A DNA stretch of 64,000 bases from assembly GCA_033675265.1 (NCBI GenBank), contig JAUJYZ010000791.1, positions 485,501 through 549,500 of the forward strand. The letters run 5' to 3'. Positions 53,181 to 59,262 of the stretch are shown here, piece after piece. Source of the stretch: Actinostola sp. cb2023. Lineage: Eukaryota; Cnidaria; Anthozoa; Actiniaria; Actinostolidae. A program made the position numbers and the translations under genes. Position 1 is the first letter of the stretch. Each line of letters begins with the position of its first letter. The notes below the pieces were generated by a model. The model saw nothing but the letters and a program-made list of their open reading frames with translations. It was not told where the DNA came from and did not search any database.

Positions 53181-54189
53181 ATGTATACGGGGTCCCCATT
53201 ATGATCATCCTTAACATTTTAATACAATGATTTATATACATGTACAAACTTGTACACAAAACTTCGGTGAAGCTGTCACCCCCTGTCCTACTCCCTATGC
53301 ACCTGAGGGGTCCCAACTAGAGAGTTTCTAGAACAAGATGAATGTGTCAATGAAGAAATAGAAAACGAGCGTGCGTGCTACATGTGCAGATTTATAGCAC
53401 GCGGAGACTGATCAGAACACGAGAGAAGAGTTAAGAGAAGCACGACGCGTAGCGGAGTGCTTCTCAACACTTATCGAGTGTTCTGATCAGTAACCAAGTG
53501 CTATAAATCTGCACATAGCACAGCAGGTAAGTTTTCTATTTCTTTTATCAAATACAATTATGATTTTAAGGCAAGTTTTCAATTTTGTTCGTTACAAAAA
53601 TGTTTGAATATCTGCGCGTGCGTGCTGTGTGCTCTCGTAAAGCACGCGGAATATGCATCCTTTGGCCAATCAGAGCGCGCGTTATATCATAGTTATTTTA
53701 TAATAGTTTATAGTCTTACATATTCAATACTGAAGTCGTCTGTTTCTTCAGATTGCTCTTTTTCTTTCTCAGCAATAACCTTTTGAACCAAATCCAAGAC
53801 TCTCTTATCTGTGATGACATGCTATATAATAAAATAGTGCGAATTTACCATAATGTGGGATAAGCTTAAAGATATATTATAAGTATACATGCATATATGA
53901 CTGTACATGTGTATGTGGGTACTTCACTTTAAATACTTACATGCAAAATACTTTTCACGTTTATTGCCGATAAATTATTTCTGACTGCATGTTCTTCCAG
54001 CATTTTCTCCAAGCCTTGTTCTTCCTCTTCGTTGTCTTCTTCGGCCTCATTGCTTTCAGGTTTGACTGTCTCACAGTCAACATTCTGGTGCGTCGATTCT
54101 TCGTCTAATTTCGGCCTTTTTGCGTTCTTCTTTCGCTGATCGCTCTTGATACGCACTTTTCTCTTTTTACCCTTTGAAGGTTTAGGCAT
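26482..54189 (-). CDS. GON4L: GON4L orthologue (GON-4-like, 30 exons)
   Basis: Exons in order of transcription (high to low): 54189-53941, 53821-53720, 53055-52990, 52092-52054, 51714-51649, 51056-51022, 50927-50833, 50461-50379, 49915-49846, 46328-46215, 45304-45197, 43045-43005, 42691-42651, 42553-42469, 42005-41803, 39921-39467, 37862-37343, 36573-36276, 35758-35597, 34874-34824, 34750-34664, 34324-34226, 32895-32842, 32331-32245, 31976-31885, 31232-31181, 29599-29311, 28612-28211, 27537-27435, 26607-26482. Splice phases agree at every junction except inside exon 28. The product is about 1,425 residues; human GON4L is about 2,240. GON4L is a nuclear co-repressor scaffold linked to YY1, SIN3A and HDAC1. 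Matching blocks in the right order are INVKSILHHVI, SSSDEEYAPDEDEE, RNDRAVRITKKEVSDLF, HVQLLAQVYLLS, FTETEDYLLALGMKQF, SEYPELIEDFVAFL and LWTRDDDRIILSTC. Identity is firm; some exon ends may be off by a base. Confidence 0.93.
26630..26857. mobile_element. GAAATAGAAAACGAG...CATAGTTATTTTATAAT family, copy 1
   Basis: Shares GCAGATTTATAGCA, GACTGATCAGAACACGAGAG, AATTTTGTTCGTTA, CCAATCAGAGCGTGCG and TATCATAGTTATTTTATAAT with copies at 36985-37331, 43145-43335 (reverse) and 53355-53704. This copy lacks the middle part. Confidence 0.65.
26862..27082. mobile_element. Inverted-repeat element in the last GON4L intron
   Basis: ACACCTATTTCAAAAAATGT and its near complement (GTTTTTTGAAATAGGTGT) flank inner arms ATCTGAAATCTG. 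A distant relative has ends at 48729 and 49827. Confidence 0.6.
28826..29240. repeat. About 54-bp minisatellite in GON4L intron 27
   Basis: Seven to eight units with GCTTATGCTTGTGTCAGGCC and CATTTTCACAGTGACA. It ends in CGCCGCTAGTGAAAACCAGG, a transposon-like terminus similar to the one that closes the array at 30930. Confidence 0.85.
29682..30932. repeat. 36/42-bp minisatellite bounded by transposon ends
   Basis: About 30 units of TTAGTTCACACTGGTCATAA plus GCTCCTCTTACGATTCCGAT, alternating with and without an extra GATTCC. The array is bounded by AAAGGCTGGTTCGCACT on the left and AGTGTGAACCAGGCTTT on the right, which are inverted repeats of each other. It lies in GON4L intron 26. Confidence 0.9.
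31274..31776. mobile_element. Second CGCGAAATTAA-rich element
   Basis: TACCTAATATTCGTACTTAA on the left and TTAAGTACGAATAAGGTA on the right, with many GCGAAATTAA words inside. It is of the same type as 1707-2183 but diverged. GON4L intron 25. Confidence 0.7.
31885..34874 (-). CDS. GON4L: GON4L PAH-like block (exons 20-25)
   Basis: Exons 34874-34824, 34750-34664, 34324-34226, 32895-32842, 32331-32245 and 31976-31885 join in frame (phase 0 throughout, last donor phase 2). They encode two paired-amphipathic-helix-like repeats: QALADSYLDRVK + KALQNDQVHYEEFLCTLVE, LYRRMEIVLSEYPELIEDF and VAFLEPEQALEAGV, then LMESLEFIRARSFLRRLE, HRSHFQKIIEAF and GQQHLVDEFQSFFDNLKP. PAH modules of this kind bind short helices in partners such as SIN3-associated factors. 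The first two introns use GC donors (AAG|GCAAGA and CAG|GCAAGC); the alignment supports those exon ends with no gap in the helices. Confidence 0.88.
32932..33174 (-). mobile_element. tRNA-derived SINE, copy 2
   Basis: Box A TGGCTTAGTTGG (33155-33166) and a box B that has decayed (GGTCCGATTC). The body TTTACCCCCTCCCTCCATCA is shared with the other copies. It lies next to the 69-bp array in GON4L intron 22. Confidence 0.72.
33205..34250. repeat. 69-bp minisatellite made from a GON4L exon end and donor
   Basis: About 15 units. On the minus strand each reads CAGGCTCTAGAAGCAGGAGT A|GTAAGTACTACATGTACATT. The first part copies the last 21-24 coding bases of GON4L exon 22 (encoding QALEAGV) and the second the start of its intron, donor included. 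The last unit overlaps the real exon end (34226). Units are 69 bp, so they also give meaningless 23-residue repeats in another frame. Confidence 0.93.
34910..35030. mobile_element. TAGCCTGCATAGCACTGCGG palindromic element
   Basis: Left end AGTAGCCTGCATAGCACTGC, right end GCCGTGCTACTCAGGCTAGT, about 120 bp. A similar short pair (AGCCTGCAAAGCAAGC / GCTTGCTACGCAGGCT) is at 27871-27961. Confidence 0.55.
35085..35160 (+). other. tRNA-like fragment
   Basis: GTAACTCAGCTGGTAGAGCA is a good D-arm/box A; GTGGATTTGAATTTC is a decayed box B 45 bp on. Probably a SINE head or tRNA pseudogene. Confidence 0.4.
35218..35361. mobile_element. GGGCTCCCTGCAAGAA palindromic element
   Basis: Same family as 51808-51943: GGGGCTCCCTGCAAGAACGG, central CTCCTTTGAAATTCAAAG, then TTCTTGCAGGGAGCCC. 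Confidence 0.7.
35362..35548. mobile_element. GGCGACTTGCATGATG palindromic element
   Basis: Arms ATAGGCGACTTGCATGATGG and CATCATGCAAGTCGCCTAT with inner CTACAAGTACCAGAATGCTT and complement. It directly abuts the previous element. Confidence 0.7.
35930..36275. repeat. About 150-bp repeat carrying copies of a GON4L splice donor
   Basis: Two and a third units in GON4L intron 18. Each holds TTTAAAAGAGAAACTTAC, on the minus strand the donor-like GTAAGTTTCTCTTTTAAA. The third copy is the real donor (36275). Confidence 0.82.
36668..36953. mobile_element. Inverted-repeat element in GON4L intron 17
   Basis: CTTTTCCATATAGAGCGGGA and complement at the ends, inner arms GCAAAGCATGTATGGATTGT and complement. 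Mirror-image frames on both strands are by-products. Confidence 0.7.
36985..37331. mobile_element. GAAATAGAAAACGAG...CATAGTTATTTTATAAT family, copy 2
   Basis: Contains GACTGATCAGAACACGAAAG, GTGTTCTGATCAGT, TTTGTTACAAAAATGTTTG and TATCATAGTTATTTTATAAT. Ends 12 bp before the exon 17 donor. Confidence 0.65.
37343..37862 (-). CDS. GON4L: GON4L exon 17, disordered linker
   Basis: The largest exon (520 bp). It starts ESSRRFSPIPEPEWLISYRQ and KVKPQRKLLPPNP, then becomes polar and low in hydrophobic residues (EEQDKQGGSNHASANVEKQ, SEQRKHASIEASS), ending in SVTDK. Acceptor TGTACCAG, donor AAAAG|GTATAA. It joins exon 16 in phase 1 and exon 18 in phase 2. The opening part sits where vertebrate GON4L has the Pro-rich region after the Myb-like block. 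No domain is seen in the rest. Confidence 0.85.
38045..38665. repeat. 99-bp minisatellite in GON4L intron 16
   Basis: Six units of ATGTCTATCGTTGCTCTCGT with GTCAGTAAGAGTACAGACAC. As 99 is a multiple of 3, a 196-codon frame spans it; this is not a gene. Confidence 0.88.
38764..39449. mobile_element. ATTGCAGATGGTTTTGAGTT inverted pair
   Basis: The 38764 arm and its complement (AACTCAAAACCATCTGCAAT, about 39430) bound 0.69 kb that includes GGTTTAGGGTTAG-like words and a C-run at 39338-39351. Confidence 0.45.
39135..39210 (+). other. tRNA-like fragment
   Basis: GGATGGTCAAGTGGTTTTAA (box A) and AAGAGGTTCAAGTCCCAG (box B), in the spacing of a type II tRNA with a long variable arm. The acceptor stem is not convincing. 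tRNA pseudogene or SINE head. Confidence 0.4.
39467..39921 (-). CDS. GON4L: GON4L exon 16, Myb/SANT-like segment
   Basis: A 455-bp exon with acceptor CATTTAG and donor TTCAG|GTGAGA. It encodes a basic linker (AVKRPRSPRKQ), a hydrophobic segment (EVILLPRYGFMDKD), then KFTETEDYLLALGMKQFQ, HLLPVKTPKQLQIRCKNL and SRAQDNIIKHLRDTKTLGKL. These match, in order and spacing, the vertebrate motifs for the atypical Myb-like domain (T.AEDNLLALGLKHF, YLL..KT..QL..R.KNL, APDNIIKFYKKTKQLP). It is the strongest single piece of evidence for orthology. Confidence 0.93.
40162..40386. mobile_element. ATAGAGAGCTTTATAAAAGC palindromic element
   Basis: Ends ATAGAGAGCT(T)...AAAAGCAGCAG and CTGCTGCTTTTAAAAGCTCT, with inner GTCTGTGACGGCAAT and ATTGCCGTCACAGAC. 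GON4L intron 15. Confidence 0.65.
40986..41740 (-). mobile_element. Terminal-hairpin element, copy C (reverse)
   Basis: The minus strand starts ACAAGACGCTCAATGAGCGT, then ACACTCGGGC, and ends in the hairpin ACTCGGGC...GCCCGAGTAA. The body shares the GAATCGAGTTCGGGTTCGAG region with copies A and B. Confidence 0.7.
41803..46328 (-). CDS. GON4L: GON4L central block (exons 10-15)
   Basis: Exon 10 gives DSELPDFMPDLYDQ and an acidic LDDLDDDQLAF, aligned with the vertebrate ITPDMYDP region. Exon 11 gives YEYDFMAENHIEEKEEYRND and reads through RAVRIT; its donor is ACAA|GTAAGA at 45197/45196, and joining it to exon 12 gives KKEVSDLFAELLQE. An apparent earlier donor at GCA|GTAAGG (45210) would break the frame. 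Exons 14-15 give TDEQRAQLSKQMNQ joined to HVQLLAQVYLLS, which matches the conserved QQQMQQHVQLLTQIHLL helix, then MFDVPGIKEAI. This is the helical block that precedes the Myb-like segment in the family. Confidence 0.88.
43374..43604. mobile_element. TACAGTCATTCTCAAAAAGG palindromic element
   Basis: 231 bp with about 45-bp arms and inner TCACGTGATT-like inverted words. GON4L intron 11. Confidence 0.75.
43727..44748. mobile_element. TTAACCCTTTGACACC piggyBac-like element
   Basis: TTAACCCTTTGACACC on the left, GGAATCAAAGGGTTAA on the right. TTAA target and CCC...GGG ends fit piggyBac. Short frames of 85-180 codons on both strands show no transposase motif. A deletion derivative is at 52257-52629. 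Confidence 0.72.
44956..45165. mobile_element. TCGTTTTCGTATGAGTGGG element, copy 3
   Basis: Complete element with both ends (TTGTCGTTCTCGTATGAGTG, CACTCATACGAAAACAA). It lies 32 bp from the exon 11 donor. Confidence 0.72.
45646..46138. mobile_element. ACAGTGTGGACACTCGAACC element
   Basis: About 28-bp terminal inverted repeats, 493 bp, no coding capacity. GON4L intron 10. Confidence 0.7.
46489..46622. mobile_element. CACTGTGTAAAA palindromic element
   Basis: ACACTGTGTAAAAAGGGCACTT and the complement AAGTGCCTATTTTACACAGTG, inner ACTCCGACGAAGGACTAATG. A diverged relative is near 49980-50050. Confidence 0.6.
46655..48725. repeat. 45-bp minisatellite, about 46 units
   Basis: Units TCTCTACTAGTTTAACCGCT+AGTCCCTGTCTATACACCGA+CGCAG with 42-, 45- and 51-bp variants; the 51-bp form inserts CATGTAG and appears only in the right half. 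On the minus strand it reads as a 15-residue repeat (VETASVYRQGLVVKL). GON4L intron 9. Confidence 0.93.
48824..49628 (+). mobile_element. Terminal-hairpin element, copy A
   Basis: Starts ACAAGACGCTCAATGAGCGT (a hairpin), then CACTCGGGC, and ends ACTCGGGC...GGGCCCGAGTAA (a second hairpin). Nearly identical to copy B at 59263-60067. It is inserted inside another inverted-repeat element whose ends are ACAGCTATTTCAAAAAACGT (48729) and its complement (49827). Confidence 0.75.
49846..54189 (-). CDS. GON4L: GON4L N-terminal block (exons 1-9)
   Basis: Exon 1 opens with MPKPSKGKKRKVRIKSDQ, a basic nuclear-localisation-like tail; an in-frame ATG 15 codons upstream (54234) is possible but less likely. 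An acidic stretch (EEDNEEEEQG) follows, then NNLSAINVKSILH joined in phase 0 to HVITDKRVLDLVQKVI, matching the conserved GON4L segment before PKMTRSK. Exon 3 gives EPKMTRSKYKQT. Exon 5 gives FTDLEFPESSSDEEYAPDED, matching the vertebrate acidic DSSDEEY motif. Exons 8 and 9 give RPLTRHRSQEVLF and NDLIAKRTRSLLPLRDKD, matching the LIAFRTRS..PLKDVPL segment. Several exons are under 70 bp (39, 35, 66 bp), so gene finders may skip them. Confidence 0.88.
51377..51612 (-). mobile_element. tRNA-derived SINE, copy 3
   Basis: Same body as copies 1 and 2; the head is more decayed (box A disrupted near 51597, box B GGTTTGATTC). Confidence 0.65.
51808..51943. mobile_element. GAAGGGCTCCCTGCAAGAA palindrome, type copy
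   Basis: A 136-bp almost perfect palindrome: GAAGGGCTCCCTGCAAGAAT, GTGACTTGTGATCAAAATCT, centre TTTGAAATTCAAAG, then the complements. A fragment lies at 51165-51240. Confidence 0.8.
52257..52629. mobile_element. TTAACCC element, internally deleted copy
   Basis: TTAACCCATTGACTCC left, AGCGAATGGGTTAA right. The inner sequence matches the right part of 43727-44748 in reverse. 373 bp. Confidence 0.72.
53138..53178. repeat. (TTA)n microsatellite
   Basis: Follows CTATAAATAAA, like the other retroelement-tail microsatellites. Confidence 0.7.
53355..53704. mobile_element. GAAATAGAAAACGAG...CATAGTTATTTTATAAT family, fullest copy
   Basis: 350 bp with an inner inverted pair (GATTTATAGCACGCGGAGAC, TAACCAAGTGCTATAAATC). 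The right end is 15 bp from the exon 2 donor. Confidence 0.7.
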
Positions 54190-54265
54190 TTTTATGCCAT
54201 GTGGTGTTCTTGTAAACTTATTAAACCATGTCAATCATGAATGTTCCATCTTTTTTCTTTTTTGT

Positions 54266-54277
54266 CCGCCATTTTGG
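54266..54277 (-). promoter_or_regulatory. YY1-type motif upstream of GON4L
   Basis: CCAAAATGGCGG on the minus strand, 77 bp upstream of the proposed GON4L ATG (54189), fits the YY1 core (AANATGGCGG). A position near the start site is typical for YY1. The same core recurs in repeat termini elsewhere in the window, so chance or repeat origin is possible. Confidence 0.35.
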
Positions 54278-54929
54278 TCCATCTTCCAAAACAAGTACCA
54301 GCATGCATTGCACAACGTACACCACAGGAATCGACACAGGAATCCCATTTCTTCTGCGTTTCTTAGAGAAATCTGGAAAATTCAGTGAGACTTTGCAATG
54401 CTTGGCTGAATTTAAATAAAACTAAAAAAACTAAAAGTGTCAACTCTAAAAGCGGCTATTTGGAAATATAACAAGTCGAACAAGAACCGTACTTCCATAA
54501 GTGCGTAATTGATGAATGGGATTGAAAGGAAGAAAAGGGAAAGAAATAGAATAAGACCCTTCTCAGCAACTTATACTGAAGATTTTCGTCCCTCCAACTC
54601 CTTATTACTCTGTCGCTTCTGATTGAAGAGTTATAGATAGTTGTGATCCACTCGAAGAGAGAATTTGGTAATAACATTTCTGGTTACTGAAACTTCTAAT
54701 TCTACTGTATCTCTCAATCTCTCTTCTGATTGGCTGAAACAAAAAGCGAGGGATGTTTACACTCAAAAGGGACGTCGAGGGGAGGGGAGGATGCAGTTTC
54801 AGGAGGATCTCTTGAAGTTTTGTGCAAAAACTTTCACATAATTAACGATTTCCAAGAGTACTTCGCTGACAATCTTTTCGGCGAACTTCGGATGGCATTT
54901 TGCGTGATACTCTTTCTAGGTCTAGTCTC

Positions 54930-55555
54930 CTATAATCTTGGAAACTCCGGGATGTCGTCTTTATCTGAATTCAAACTGCGTGGTACGAACGAAGTTGATA
55001 TTGTAGACTGATTCTCGAGAAGTTCAAATTTACATATCAAGACAACACTCTTGCTTTCCTCAACCTACAATAGGTAGGTAAATCTATTTATACTCAAAGT
55101 ATATAATGAGCCATAGGATCGTACAGAATATATTCGAGATACTATAAAACTACTAAGCAGTAAGCTTATAAGATAAAATATTGTTTTGATATTTGAGAAC
55201 CTAGAGCAGCCTAGGCTAGAAATTGACATGTAATGTACATGTACGATGACAAACAACAAACTAAACAAGAAATAGGTTGAATAATAATTACCTCGATCAT
55301 GGAGCTAGATAAAACTTTTATTACCACTGGAAATTGTTTTCGCTCTACCAAATCCAAATTGTCATCGTACAGAAAGAGAGCTCGTCGTCTTTCACTCAAA
55401 TTGGTCGGGAAACTGAGGTGGCCCGTGACTGTTAACAGTTTTAGAGACGCAATTCCACAGAAGTTGAAATCTAATCGGTTTTGAATGTCAATACAATGAA
55501 GGTAAAGAACATTTGAAGTGGCAAATAGTTCGCAATTGACCTCTAAAATTTCCAT
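54930..55555 (-). CDS. Small 2-exon gene, unrecognised, 132 codons
   Basis: Exon 1 is 55555-55292 (ATG at 55555; donor ATCGAG|GTAATT). Exon 2 is 55064-54930 (acceptor CTATTGTAG, stop TAG). The 227-bp intron is phase 0 on both sides. The product starts MEILEVNCELFATSNVLYLH, has a basic middle (TNLSERRRALFLYDDN), a hydrophobic strand region (KQFPVVIKVLSSSMIE), and exon 2 adds VEESKSVVLICKFELLENQ and ends DIPEFPRL. It looks like a compact beta-rich cytosolic protein, with no signal peptide or membrane span. It sits about 740 bp upstream of GON4L on the same strand. I do not recognise a family. The matching splice phase and continuous sense after joining support it being real. Confidence 0.62.
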
Positions 55556-55569
55556 GTCGATGTCTACCG

Positions 55570-57200
55570 TGTTGCTCCGTTCAGGTTGGCTGCTAGGAAA
55601 AGTGGATAAATCACGTGACTTGTTTTGATAATATAGTCGCGCGAGGCGCGCAATGCATGCTAGGCGAACTTCCTCCTTTGTCTCCTATCATGACTTTCGA
55701 GCTAGCAGGGACGTAGCAGGGACGTAGCAGGGACGTAGCAACCTGTACGCCAGCTAGTACGCACTCGCGTACGCATTCGCGTACCTGAAAAAATGTCCAA
55801 GAAAGATTAAAAATAAAAAAGTCAAAAAACGATTGTTGAATTAAACAGGCGACCAACTTGTCTTTGTTTGTTTACTGAATGGGAGTGATTTAATTGCATA
55901 GATAGATAGACACCTTTATTTAAACTCAAATACTGAAACAGCAGGGTAGTCTAGTCAGTGGTATAGTAATACTCTACCGTTTGTTTGCTAGTTTTTAGCG
56001 TTAATCAGTTTCTTTACTTTCAGTTCATGAGTTAATTTATCCGATCGATCCGTTTATTGATTGATTGATTTTACAACTTGTATCACTGAGTTGTGTCTAT
56101 ATAGTGAAACATTTTACGAAGCAATAAATCGGAGAGCAATCGATCGGCGGATTAGTTTTTTTAAGCAAATGACACTGATTATTGAGCAGGCAAAGTTCGA
56201 GTTTTCCGAAAACAAAAAATCAAATTTAAAAAACCGAGAACGAGAACGAAACTCGACGACGGCCGGCCGAGAAGAGATTGAAAGTAGAAAGTGAGACCAA
56301 AACGATCAGAAAAGACTGAAAACCTTGTTATACAAGAAAAAGGCGAAGATGTCTGGGAACAACAAAACGCGACGACGTCGAAGCCGCCATTTTGTTTACC
56401 TCTACTCGGGGTCTATGAGCTGATAGACCACTAGTAGCGAACCAATCAGATTGCAGGATTTGCGATAGACCACTGGATGGTTCAGTTATGCGAATCAATC
56501 GTAGTCAGTTCTTGAAACACGTACAGTTCGGATTCGACGAAGGCTACTTTTCTTGAGCGGGTTACCTGTGGCTGGTTTTTCAACCCGGAAGTAGCTCACA
56601 ACACTTGCCTTTCTGAACACATGCACAGAAAAAGATTCAAATTGAAATATTAAACACCAAGAAGAAACGTTTAGGGAATTAGAAAAAAAGGAATTCAATA
56701 CTAGAAAATACTAAGAAACGTCCAGCTCTAGAGTCGAGCCTTTTACCACTCACGAATTAAAGATCCGGAAGAGACTGAACAAAACGGAAAAAAACATACA
56801 AATTACGAGAAGTTGATAAACGTATTCACGCAGCAGCGCTTTGTTGACAGTTATTTTAGTTTCGATTCGTAGTCGGTTTCCAAACTAGTCCCACGATGAT
56901 TGATTTGAACATGCAACGCATAATTGATCGACACAACGAGGTACTGGTACCAGAAGGGCCGTTGAACAAAGAAGGAACAACACAGGGTCGAGCTGTCAAG
57001 CCAGGGGTTGAAATGAATGCAATAATCGATTGCTTTCACTCCGGACGCTTGGCGACTTGACCAGATTTCAGTGTTCTTTGGGCAACGGATCGAATCGACT
57101 TCCGTTTAATCCACAATCAATTCAAGGCCAGGCTTCAGCAGTTATCAGATAAAGGACAGTATTAATTAAAATTCACAACTACTGACAGTAGAAGAAGAAC
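55570..57200. other. Intergenic region between divergent genes
   Basis: About 1.65 kb between the small minus-strand gene and the Rab gene. It holds a triple GGGACGTAGCA repeat (55708-55740) and the YY1-type motif at 56383. Bidirectional promoter region by position; no coding exon recognised. Confidence 0.45.
56383..56394 (+). promoter_or_regulatory. YY1-type motif upstream of the Rab gene
   Basis: GCCGCCATTTTG (reverse CAAAATGGCGGC) lies about 830 bp upstream of the Rab ATG. It could mark a promoter or first non-coding exon of the Rab gene or of a neighbour. Only the motif is seen. Confidence 0.25.
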
Positions 57201-57220
57201 TGATCAGAGTAGTTAATAAT

Positions 57221-57862
57221 ATGCAAGAATTCTCGGATATGAATCAAGAATACGACTATCTATTCAAGCTACTTTTGATCGGCGACTCTGGAGTTGGGAA
57301 ATCAAGCCTTCTTCTTCGTTTCGCCGATGATGCCTTCAGCGACTGCTACATCAGTACCATCGGAGTGGACTTCAAAATACGGACGGTGAAAGTCGGTGGG
57401 AAGACAGTTAAGCTTCAAATATGGGACACAGCGGGCCAAGAGCGCTTTAGGACGCTAACTACAGCATATTATCGCAGTGCACACGGAGTGATTCTAGTCT
57501 ATGACGTCAACGATAAGGACACGTTTATTCATTTGGAAGGATGGATAGGAGAAGTTGGCAAAAACGCTCGAGACACGATTAACATCCTACTCGTTGGCAA
57601 CAAATGTGACATTATTGGTCGAAGACAAGTCGAATCTCAAACAGCGAAAAGTTTTGCCGACGATTTGAAATTCTCCTTCATGGAGACAAGTGCGAAGGAT
57701 CGTACAAATGTAGACAAGGTGTTTCATACTATGGCAGAGGAGTTAAGAGTCAAGTTAGGCTCCCCTATCACATCTCCCAGTGGAAGTGACGAAACGGACA
57801 CTCAGCCGTGGCTTCCGACTGGCTCGTGTAAATCCGTTAAAAACAGGAAAACATGTTGTTGA
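57221..57862 (+). CDS. Rab1-like small GTPase, single exon
   Basis: 213 codons from ATG 57221; the in-frame ATG at 57239 ([18 protein letters not shown]) is the likelier start by comparison with Rab1. All G motifs are present: P-loop GDSGVGKS, switch [20 protein letters not shown] (G3), NKCD (G4) and ETSAK (G5). The C-terminus ends in CC, the usual geranylgeranylation site. Family knowledge: Rab1 drives ER-to-Golgi vesicle tethering. The first 80 residues are very close to Rab1, but from [18 protein letters not shown] onward the protein diverges, and the hypervariable tail ([19 protein letters not shown]) is unlike Rab1. There is no intron although animal Rab1 genes normally have several, which suggests a retrocopy or lineage-specific loss. 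AATAAA is at 57986-57991. Confidence 0.93.
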   Translation: MQEFSDMNQEYDYLFKLLLIGDSGVGKSSLLLRFADDAFSDCYISTIGVDFKIRTVKVGGKTVKLQIWDTAGQERFRTLTTAYYRSAHGVILVYDVNDKDTFIHLEGWIGEVGKNARDTINILLVGNKCDIIGRRQVESQTAKSFADDLKFSFMETSAKDRTNVDKVFHTMAEELRVKLGSPITSPSGSDETDTQPWLPTGSCKSVKNRKTCC

Positions 57863-57985
57863 ACTACAGCATAAATCTCCTCGTAAATTAGCCAATGTTA
57901 CTATTGTTGTATGAAAGTACCTGTTGTTACAAATATAGCTCATCGATATTTGGGGTTTGTTCATTTTAGAAAAGGTTACCAGACA

Positions 57986-57991
57986 AATAAA
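57986..57991 (+). terminator. Polyadenylation hexamer of the Rab gene
   Basis: AATAAA 124 bp after the Rab stop codon, in AT-rich sequence; a plausible 3' end signal. Confidence 0.5.
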
Positions 57992-58292
57992 TTAACTCAT
58001 CCGCGCTGTAACCATGATGCATTGCAAGCGGTGTAATGTTAAACAAATCCGGTAGTGCGCGCATTTCACTAACCAGTTGTTGGATAAATATTCTCCTTTC
58101 CGTTTCTTTCTTTCTTTCTTTCTTTTTTTCTTTCTTTTCTTGGGTTGCGTCGGTCTGTGTGTCAGGAGGAAAGAAAGAAATGACAACTTTTATCTTATTT
58201 ATTTATTTTATTTTGCATATCACTGACCACGTGATCATACCCCTAGAGTACCTGGGCTACCTGACAGAAATTAGTAAGAAATTTTCTTTAAG

Positions 58293-58620
58293 AATAGACC
58301 TTTTTACCGATACGGCGGCCATCTTGAATTATGGAGAAATTATGGGATGCCCAGGGTGCAAGCTAGTAACTATTTGGCCATGAAAAACTACGAAAACCTA
58401 ATTTAAAGCAATAATGAATTTGTACAAAATTATACAATAATACACAACACATGTAGATATTAAGTCATACAACACTATGGCTAGAGTGACATAGAAAAAT
58501 AATATATTGACGCGACTCCACTCTCTACAGTTTTTGGGTCATTTGCACCCTGAGCATCCCATAATGTTTTAGCCAAAACAATAGAATCCAAAATGGCCGC
58601 CGTATCGGTAAAAAGGTCGA
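58293..58620. mobile_element. TTTTTACCGATACGGCGGCC element, copy 2
   Basis: Same ends and inner words (GGGATGCCCAGGGTGCAAGC, TTTTTGGGTCATTTGCACCC) as 9063-9292, in inverse orientation. Confidence 0.7.
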
Positions 58621-59262
58621 TCTATTAACTAACTTCTGTCTACGCGCGTCACGGACTGGTTTTACAGTACTGAAAACAACGCCGCTTGTGCCTGCGCTTG
58701 TGGTACGTCGCGTCAGGTTCGTTTTTATTTTAACCCTGAGTAAAATAGGCAAACGCGAGGAAATTTATAGAAATCTGGATCACTTTCGATCATTTGCTGT
58801 ATTAAACTTCGCTCGATTTCGTTGGATTTTCAAAAACTTACTATTTTAGACAAGATGTGTTCTTTGTTATTTATGACCTATAATATGATGGGTTGGAAGG
58901 CTACAAATCGAGAGAAAAAGTTTTTTGTTTTCAAAATAAAACGTTCGGCACGTGAATATGCAAATTAGCTCGAAATTTTGAGATACATTCGTGAAAAAAA
59001 GATTGACTCGTAAAAGGTAGTTAAAACACCTACATTGGTCTTATTTTCACTCCAACAACTGGCATCATGCCTGCTGATTGAAGTTTAAATTTTGAAAGGT
59101 GATCCAGATTTCCATAAATTTCCGCGCGCGTTTGCCCCAAATTCAAAATGGCGAACGGCTTATTGTATCTTACTCAACAGGAGGGAAATTTGCATGAGCA
59201 TGCGCTTAACCGCTGGACCATAAAAGCGTAATTTCGGCAGGCAAAAACCGATTATAGTAATA
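58621..59262. other. Intergenic stretch, nothing recognised
   Basis: A short minus-strand frame is present but there is no splice or homology support. Confidence 0.4.

Noticed and set aside
54730..55011. 93-codon plus-strand frame starting MAETKSEG
   Set aside because: It overlaps exon 2 of the two-exon minus-strand gene in antisense and has no splice or family support of its own.
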